Below are positions 59,239 through 64,000 of a DNA stretch of 64,000 nucleotides, one piece after another. The notes beneath the pieces were generated by a model. The model was not told where the DNA came from. It ran no database searches and saw only the letters and a program-made list of their open reading frames with translations. The first letter of the stretch is position 1. Every line of letters begins with the position of its first letter. Both the position numbers and the translations under genes were made by a program. Origin of the DNA: Novosphingobium sp. JCM 18896 (lineage in GTDB: Bacteria; Pseudomonadota; Alphaproteobacteria; Sphingomonadales; Sphingomonadaceae); assembly GCF_025938095.1 (NCBI RefSeq), contig NZ_JAPCZF010000003.1, positions 372,001 to 436,000 on the forward strand, written 5' to 3'.

Positions 59239-60489
59239 TCACTGCGTGACCGGGATCTCTTCCTTGGCCTCGACGCCGATGGCCTCGTGGATGAAGTCGC
59301 GGATCACCGGGTAGATGCTGCTCTGGAACTTCGAGCCCGAGAACACGCCATAATGGCCGACGCCGGGCTGGATGTAGTTCTTGCGCTTGTTCGCGGGGAT
59401 GCCGCTGAACACGTCGTGCGCGGCCTCGGTCTGGCCCGGCGGGCAGAAGTTGTCGTTCTCGCCCTCGACGGTCAGCAGCGGCAGGTCCTTGACCTTGGCG
59501 AAATCGACCAGCTTGCCGCGGTATTCCATGATCCCCTTGGGGATGTGGTGCTCGAAGAACACCTTCTTGAGCGTGTCGAGATAGAAGCCTTCGGCCATGT
59601 CGAGCACGGCGAAATACTCGTCGTAGAAGTCGCGGAACTTCTGCAGCGCCACTTCGTCGCCCTTCATGGAGTTCTTGGGGAACTGGCCGTACTGGCGGAT
59701 GTGCGGCTTGGGGTTGAGCGCGATGAAGCCGCTCAGCTGGTAGAAGCCCGGATAGACGCGGCGGCCCGAGCCCGGATAGCCCGGCGGCACCTTGTGGATG
59801 TTCAGCGTCTTGAACAGCTTGAACGGCACCTTCTCGGTCAGCTTGGTCAGCACGTTGGGGCTGACGCGCGTGTCGATCGGTCCGCCCATCAGGGTCAGCG
59901 TCGCCGGCTTGTGCTTGGCCTTGCGCGCCTCGAGCACCGCGGCGGCGACCATGGCCGGCGGCGCGGCCTGGCAGGTGGCGACGACATGGGTGTCGGGACC
60001 GAGCACCTCGAGGAAGGTCATCAGGTGTTCGACATAGCCGTCGAAGTCGAACTCGCCCTCGGACAGCGGGACCTGCTTCGCGTCCTTCCAGTCGGTGATG
60101 TAAGTGTCGAAATCGCGCGTGAAGCCGCGGATCGTGTCCTCGAGCAAGGTCGCGTGATGGCCCGAGAGCGCCGCGGCGATCAGCACCTTGGGCTTCTTGG
60201 TGCCGTCTTCCAGGTTGAAGCGCAGCAGGTCGGCGAAAGGCATGCTGTGGACGACTTCGGCCTCGACCACGACGTCCAGGTCGCCGACTTCCTCGAACAC
60301 CTGATAGGCTTGCTTCGGATAGTCCTTGAGCGCGCGCGCCGGAAGTTCCCAGGCGGTTGCGAGCGCGCGCATGCCGATCGTGTCGCGCAGCGGATTGCGC
60401 TCGTCGCGGGCGAACTGCTGCCCCTTGTCGAGCAGCCAGGCCATCGGCCGCGTGCTGCGGCGCAGCGTCTCATAGGCAAGATAGATCAA
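59239..60489 (-). CDS. phaZ: intracellular PHA depolymerase (PhaZ)
   Basis: A 416-residue polyhydroxyalkanoate depolymerase. Homology begins LIYLAYETLRRSTRPMAWLL, so a TTG at 60489 with AGGGG six bases before is the likely start; a frame to 60528 has no family support. The nucleophile Cys is in VVATCQAAPPAM (family uses Cys rather than Ser), the catalytic Asp in GENDNFCPPGQT and the His in GVGHYGVFSG. It degrades stored PHA to monomers in the cytoplasm. It is downstream of phaC in the same direction, with its own PhaR-like site in the gap. Confidence 0.93.
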   Translation of the reverse strand: MIYLAYETLRRSTRPMAWLLDKGQQFARDERNPLRDTIGMRALATAWELPARALKDYPKQAYQVFEEVGDLDVVVEAEVVHSMPFADLLRFNLEDGTKKPKVLIAAALSGHHATLLEDTIRGFTRDFDTYITDWKDAKQVPLSEGEFDFDGYVEHLMTFLEVLGPDTHVVATCQAAPPAMVAAAVLEARKAKHKPATLTLMGGPIDTRVSPNVLTKLTEKVPFKLFKTLNIHKVPPGYPGSGRRVYPGFYQLSGFIALNPKPHIRQYGQFPKNSMKGDEVALQKFRDFYDEYFAVLDMAEGFYLDTLKKVFFEHHIPKGIMEYRGKLVDFAKVKDLPLLTVEGENDNFCPPGQTEAAHDVFSGIPANKRKNYIQPGVGHYGVFSGSKFQSSIYPVIRDFIHEAIGVEAKEEIPVTQ

Positions 60490-60612
60490 ACCACTAACCC
60501 CTAATCTGCCGGGCACTGCTCCCAGCAAGCTCCACCGGAAGGTAGCATTCCTTCCTTTCGGAGACCTGCGCTCAGGGCCAAGGTCATCTACTTACAGGAT
60601 TGCTAATATATG

Positions 60613-60623
60613 CTGCACTGCAG
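60613..60623 (-). promoter_or_regulatory. PhaR-type operator before phaZ
   Basis: CTGCACTGCAG is an exact CTGC-N3-GCAG palindrome, the PhaR binding motif described in Paracoccus. It lies between the phaC stop and the phaZ start. TGCACTGCA also occurs twice in the phaC/phasin gap. Confidence 0.6.
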
Positions 60624-60641
60624 CGCAAGCAAGCTAGTGAG

Positions 60642-62312
60642 CTACTGTGTCACATATTCGCCAGGGGCGCTGATTCCCGCGGGAAACTTCTTCGAGCCGA
60701 GCTGCTTGGGCGACGGGACGCGCTTGCCGCTGCGCTCGGCGACCCATTTGGCCCAGCCCTGCCACCACGATCCCTGCTCGCGCGTGGCGCTTTCCATCCA
60801 GGTATCGGCGTCCGGCGCGGTGCCCGCGCCGATGAAGTGGTGCGCCTTGGGATTGCTCGGCGGATTGACCAGCGCGGCGACGTGGCCGCCGTTGGACAGC
60901 GCGAAAGTGCTGTCGCCGCCGAGGAAGGTGCAGGCCTGGTAGCAGGCCTTCCACGGCGTCAGGTGATCGGTCACCGCGCCGACGATGAAGTTGTCGCACT
61001 TGATCTCGCCGAGATCGATCGGCGTGCCCATTGCCTCGAAGGCGCCGGGTTCGACCAGCAGGTTCTCCTCGAAGATGCGCAGGAAGTCGCTGTGCAGCTT
61101 GGCGGGGAGGTTGGTGTTGTCCTTGTTCCAGGCGAGGATATCGAAGGCTGAAGGCGTATCGCCCATCAGGTAGTTGTTGACCCAGTAGTTCCACACGAGG
61201 TCGTTGGGGCGCAGCCAGGTGAACACCTTGTGCAGGTCGCTGCCCGGCAGCACGCCCTTCATCTCGGTCTGCGCCTTGGCCATGGTCAGCGCCGCGGGGA
61301 AGCGGAAGGCGCCGATCGAGGCATCGACCTTCCAGTTGAGCATCGTCACGCAGAGCGCCAGCGTGTTGATCATGTCGCCGCGGCCCTTCTGCGCGAGATA
61401 GCCGGCGACGATCGACGAGAGGATGCCGCCTGCGCAGAACGAGATCAGGTTGATCTTCGGCGTGCCCGTGATCAGCGCCACGGTCTCGACCGCCTCGAGC
61501 GCCGATTCGATGTAGTCTTCGAGCCCCCAGTCGCGATGCTCGGGCTGCGGGTTGCGCCACGAGACGACGAAGTGGTTGAGCCCCTGGCTCACCGCATATT
61601 CGGCGAAGGAGCGGCCCGGGGCGAGGTCGGTGAAATAGAAGCGGCCGATCTGCGGCGGGATCAGCAGCACCGGGATCTCGTAGACCGTGTCGCCCTGCGG
61701 CGTGTACTGGATCAGCTCGAACATCTGGGTCTTGTGGACCACCTTGCCCGGCGTCACGCCGAGGTTCTTGCCGACCTGGAACTTCGAGGCGTCGACCTGC
61801 GAGGGCATGCCCTCGTTGTTGAGCCAGTCGTCGACGAAATTGCGGAAGCCCTTGGCGACGCTGTCGCCCTTGGTTTCGATCGCGCGCAGCGCCGCGGCAG
61901 GGTTGCCGATCAGCGTGTTGGTCGGCGCGAAGGCGCTGGTGACGATGTCGGCGGCGAGCTGCGCGCGCGCCTTGTCGTCATCGGCGAGATCGTCGGGGAT
62001 CATGTTCTGGACCGCCTCGGTCATCGCCAGATAGGCCTGGCTCAGGCGGCGGTAGAACGGGTTCTTGGTCCAGGTCTCGTCCTGAAAGCGCCAGTCGCGT
62101 GCATCGGGTGCGATCTTCGACTGGCCGAGCGCGATGTCGACGAACTGCTGGTAGAGCGCCATGTTCTGCTGGAACAGCGCGAAGGGATTGGCCGCGCGCA
62201 TATAGGTGGCGAAGGGGCCGTCCAATCCGAACAGCGACGAGGGCAGCCCCCAGGTCGAACCGCCGTCCTCGTTGCGCGTCTCGGTTTCGTTGCGCTGCGA
62301 TGAATCGGCCAT
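60642..62312 (-). CDS. phaC: class I poly(3-hydroxyalkanoate) synthase
   Basis: A 556-residue class I PHA synthase that polymerises hydroxyacyl-CoA on the granule surface. The lipase-like box SFCAGG has the nucleophile C293, the Asp is in VGAVTDHLTPW and the His in SNGGHVAALVNPP. LLIPPQIGRFYFTDLAPGRS, GLEDYI and FEENLLVEPGAFEAMGTPID fit class I. The start at 62312 follows AAAGGA by seven bases. It is divergent from the phasin gene with shared PhaR-type operators, and upstream of phaZ. Confidence 0.95.
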   Translation of the reverse strand: MADSSQRNETETRNEDGGSTWGLPSSLFGLDGPFATYMRAANPFALFQQNMALYQQFVDIALGQSKIAPDARDWRFQDETWTKNPFYRRLSQAYLAMTEAVQNMIPDDLADDDKARAQLAADIVTSAFAPTNTLIGNPAAALRAIETKGDSVAKGFRNFVDDWLNNEGMPSQVDASKFQVGKNLGVTPGKVVHKTQMFELIQYTPQGDTVYEIPVLLIPPQIGRFYFTDLAPGRSFAEYAVSQGLNHFVVSWRNPQPEHRDWGLEDYIESALEAVETVALITGTPKINLISFCAGGILSSIVAGYLAQKGRGDMINTLALCVTMLNWKVDASIGAFRFPAALTMAKAQTEMKGVLPGSDLHKVFTWLRPNDLVWNYWVNNYLMGDTPSAFDILAWNKDNTNLPAKLHSDFLRIFEENLLVEPGAFEAMGTPIDLGEIKCDNFIVGAVTDHLTPWKACYQACTFLGGDSTFALSNGGHVAALVNPPSNPKAHHFIGAGTAPDADTWMESATREQGSWWQGWAKWVAERSGKRVPSPKQLGSKKFPAGISAPGEYVTQ

Positions 62313-62524
62313 GCTCAATCCTTTCCCTCTGCTCGCGCGCGCCTGCTCGGCGGCGTCGCTCGGATGCTATCATGCTAGCAGAGCGGCGCCCATGGGGAAG
62401 CCCTTGTGAAAGCGTCGGTTCAATGACGATTGCTGCAGCAAAACCGACGTTTGTGCGCGGGCTTGGCAGCCGCCGCCGAGGTTTCGCGACGATGCTGCCG
62501 GAGGGCGATCCGGGCAGCTTATGT

Positions 62525-62577
62525 TGCACTGCACAAAATGCTTGACAGGCTGCGTAAAACGCTTATTGTGCACTGCA
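62525..62577. promoter_or_regulatory. paired PhaR-type operators flanking the phasin promoter
   Basis: TGCACTGCA occurs at 62525-62533 and 62569-62577, centre-to-centre 44 bp, and the wider copies form an inverted repeat. A candidate -35 TTGACA is at 62542-62547, with TATTGT 16 bases later as -10; the second operator overlaps this -10. This fits PhaR repression until PHA accumulates. The rest of 62313-62679 shows no gene. Confidence 0.55.
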
Positions 62578-62679
62578 ACATCGGCGTCGTCGTGATGGTT
62601 GTTCCGACCATCGCGGGCGGCGCCTTCGCTTCTCTATCGACGTTTCATCGATCAATCCGTTTCGAAAAGGACTGCCCAG

Positions 62680-63120
62680 ATGACGACCCGTACCGCCAAG
62701 GCCAAGAAGGCCACCGTTCAGTCGATCAAGGCTGAGGTTCAGGACAAGGCCAAGGCTGCCTACGCCAAGGGCGCGGCCGTTGCCGGCGAACTCGGCACGA
62801 TGACCAAGGCCAATGCCGCGGCGCTCGTCGTCTCGGGCAAGATCCTCGGTGCCGGCCTCAAGACGATCGGTGAAGACTCGGTCGCCGACGGCAAGCTGGC
62901 CGCCGACACCTTCATGGCCGACCTCAAGGCCTTCGCGGCGGTGAAGTCGCCCAAGGAATTCTTCGACCTGCAGTTCAAGGTCGCCAAGCGTAACCTCGAC
63001 ACCGCGGTCGCGCTCGGCGGCAAGAACGGCAAGGCCTTCGGCAAGCTGGCCAGCGACGTCGCTGCGCCGATCGCCGGCCAGGCCAAGGCCAACGTCGCCA
63101 AGCTGCGCGCCGTCGCCTAA
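62680..63120 (+). CDS. phasin-family protein
   Basis: A 146-residue amphipathic helical phasin. The N-terminus is lysine-rich (TRTAKAKKATVQSIKAEVQD), then FMADLKAFAAVKSPKEFFDL followed by QFKVAKRNLDTAV, the family signature. It coats PHA granules and limits their size. AAAGGA is eight bases upstream of the start at 62680. It is divergent from phaC and shares a regulatory gap with PhaR-type sites. The C-terminal Ala/Lys repeats resemble those of other sphingomonad phasins. Confidence 0.9.
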   Translation: MTTRTAKAKKATVQSIKAEVQDKAKAAYAKGAAVAGELGTMTKANAAALVVSGKILGAGLKTIGEDSVADGKLAADTFMADLKAFAAVKSPKEFFDLQFKVAKRNLDTAVALGGKNGKAFGKLASDVAAPIAGQAKANVAKLRAVA

Positions 63121-63141
63121 GGCCTTTCAGGTTGCATTACC

Positions 63142-63175
63142 GAGGCCTCCTTTCCCGAGCGGGAGAGGGGGCCTC
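63142..63175 (+). terminator. terminator after the phasin gene
   Basis: GAGGCC pairs with GGCCTC, with a partly paired C/G-rich middle (TCCCG / GGGA), and CTTTGC follows. It begins 22 bases after the phasin stop and precedes the convergent amidohydrolase stop (63189). Confidence 0.65.
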
Positions 63176-63188
63176 TTTGCATTTGAGG

Positions 63189-64000
63189 TCAGGCGGGCCA
63201 GTCGAGCCAGCGGCGTGCGGTTCCACCCAGCACCGCGGCACGTTCGGTCTGGGTGAGTTCGGGATTTCCAGCGATCGCGAACAGCAGCTCGGCCCAGGTC
63301 TCTCCAGTCTGGTTGGCCGATATGTCGCTGGCCCACATCACCCGGTCCGCGCCGAAGGCGTCGATCGCCGCGCGCAGGTAAGGCCGGGCCGCCAGGTTGG
63401 GATAGCCGGCGGCGTCGAAGCTGACCGGCGCGTGCGCCCATTTGAGCGCCACCTGCGGCCAGTCCGCGGCCTGCAGCACGCGGGAGAAGGCCTGTTCGTG
63501 CGGCTCCTCGGCGACCTGGCGCCAATGCGCCTCGCTGTCGGGTCGTCCCTCCATCTGCGCGATGATCGGCCAGAGCTGCCGACCGGGCGGCATGCCGCAG
63601 TGGCAAATGACGATGCGAATGTCGGGGAAGGCGCGGACCCCGCGCTCGAGCAATTGCGTCTGGCCGGCGAGGTGGACGAAGACCGGCAGGCCTGCGTCGC
63701 TGGCGAGGCCGAACATCGCATCATAGACGCCGCCGACGAAATCGGCGAGGTCGGCGCGGGTCATCCCCGGCGAAACACGCAGCGCGCGGACATGCGCGGC
63801 ATCGCGCGCCAGGCGGATCACCGCGGGCAGTTCGGGATCGCGCGGATCGACCCGGACCAGGTAGGAAAAGCGACCCGGATAGGTCCAGGCCGCCAGTTCG
63901 GCCGTGGGCGAGGTCGTGCGCGTTGCGCCGTTGGCCAGGCGGTAGAACGGCTCGCCCGGCGTTCCCATCCAGTATTCGTCGATCAGCGCCGCGGCGATCC
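63189..64000 (-). CDS. amidohydrolase-2 family protein, N-terminus outside the window
   Basis: The C-terminal 270 residues of a TIM-barrel metal-dependent hydrolase, open to the right edge (IAAALIDEYWMGTPGEPFYR upstream of the first internal Met). It has AGLPVFVHLAGQ, RIVICHCGMPPGRQ, ADRVMWASDISANQTGETWA and a final helix, matching the C-terminal half of amidohydrolase-2 enzymes that act on lactones or decarboxylate hydroxy acids. The N-terminal metal HxH motif is not visible because the gene is cut. Function is uncertain. Confidence 0.8.
   Translation of the reverse strand, partial: IAAALIDEYWMGTPGEPFYRLANGATRTTSPTAELAAWTYPGRFSYLVRVDPRDPELPAVIRLARDAAHVRALRVSPGMTRADLADFVGGVYDAMFGLASDAGLPVFVHLAGQTQLLERGVRAFPDIRIVICHCGMPPGRQLWPIIAQMEGRPDSEAHWRQVAEEPHEQAFSRVLQAADWPQVALKWAHAPVSFDAAGYPNLAARPYLRAAIDAFGADRVMWASDISANQTGETWAELLFAIAGNPELTQTERAAVLGGTARRWLDWPA

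Noticed and set aside
1..64000. tRNA, rRNA, CRISPR arrays, transposases, phage genes or riboswitches.
   Set aside because: No cloverleaf, spacer-repeat pattern, transposase motif or integrase was seen in reading both strands. Small RNAs cannot be excluded without covariance searches.

Overview
The window is GC-rich, densely coded DNA from an alphaproteobacterium, most likely a sphingomonad (Sphingomonadales; Novosphingobium or Sphingomonas type). The reasons are three large TonB-dependent receptors, an UrcA-family protein, a PlcP/Agt-type lipid-remodelling pair, class I PHA synthase with phasin, deazaflavin-type and P450 catabolic genes, CtrA-like promoter sites, and sphingomonad-style interspersed palindromes. 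This placement is inference: no rRNA or marker gene is present. No phage, IS element, CRISPR array, rRNA or tRNA was found. || Region 1 (1-21 kb) has a phosphate theme. A metallophosphoesterase/glycosyltransferase pair (plcP-agt type) is divergent from an OmpR/PhoB-type regulator with a degenerate receiver domain. Further on lie a lipoprotein/TonB-receptor pair, divergent from a small TPR protein that is followed by an orphan VirB2-like/VirB11-like pair, and then a ppk-ppx polyphosphate operon. Pho-box-like 11-bp direct repeats can be read by eye in front of most of these units, so they look like a dispersed local Pho regulon. Mixed in are a GNAT, a GST, a TauD/TfdA dioxygenase, a DUF4198 protein behind a Fur-like box, an AraC regulator with a divergent cupin, an EthD protein and a DUF385-type protein. 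|| Region 2 (20-26 kb) holds a DUF1989/YqcI pair (possible guanidino-compound chemistry), a 14-TM MFS pump, a convergent gap packed with REP-like palindromes, and a DUF35/thiolase-like pair that lacks the thiolase cysteine (probable Ltp2/ChsH2-like aldolase). || Region 3 (26-36 kb) is cell surface and efflux: a tandem PilZ protein, a TadG/TadE/TadE-like trio behind a perfect CtrA-type site, and a complete RND tripartite pump. || Region 4 (36-44 kb) is iron: siderophore receptor, TonB, PiuC-type dioxygenase, and an oppositely oriented PepSY/DUF2271/DUF4198/ApbE operon, with matching Fur-like boxes. The DUF2271 protein carries an ApbE flavinylation motif, so the operon looks like a periplasmic flavin-based iron reductase. 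|| Region 5 (44-59 kb) is catabolism and metal redox: UrcA, an isocitrate-lyase/PEP-mutase-like enzyme, a CoxG/M/S/L-type molybdenum hydroxylase whose large subunit carries a duplicated beta-rich C-terminal domain, a P450, an APH-like kinase, an aldo/keto reductase, and a TonB receptor divergent from a His-rich secreted protein, an MbnH-like diheme enzyme and a DUF2478 protein. || Region 6 (59-64 kb) is polyhydroxyalkanoate storage: depolymerase, synthase and divergent phasin with PhaR-type operators, then an amidohydrolase that runs off the right edge.
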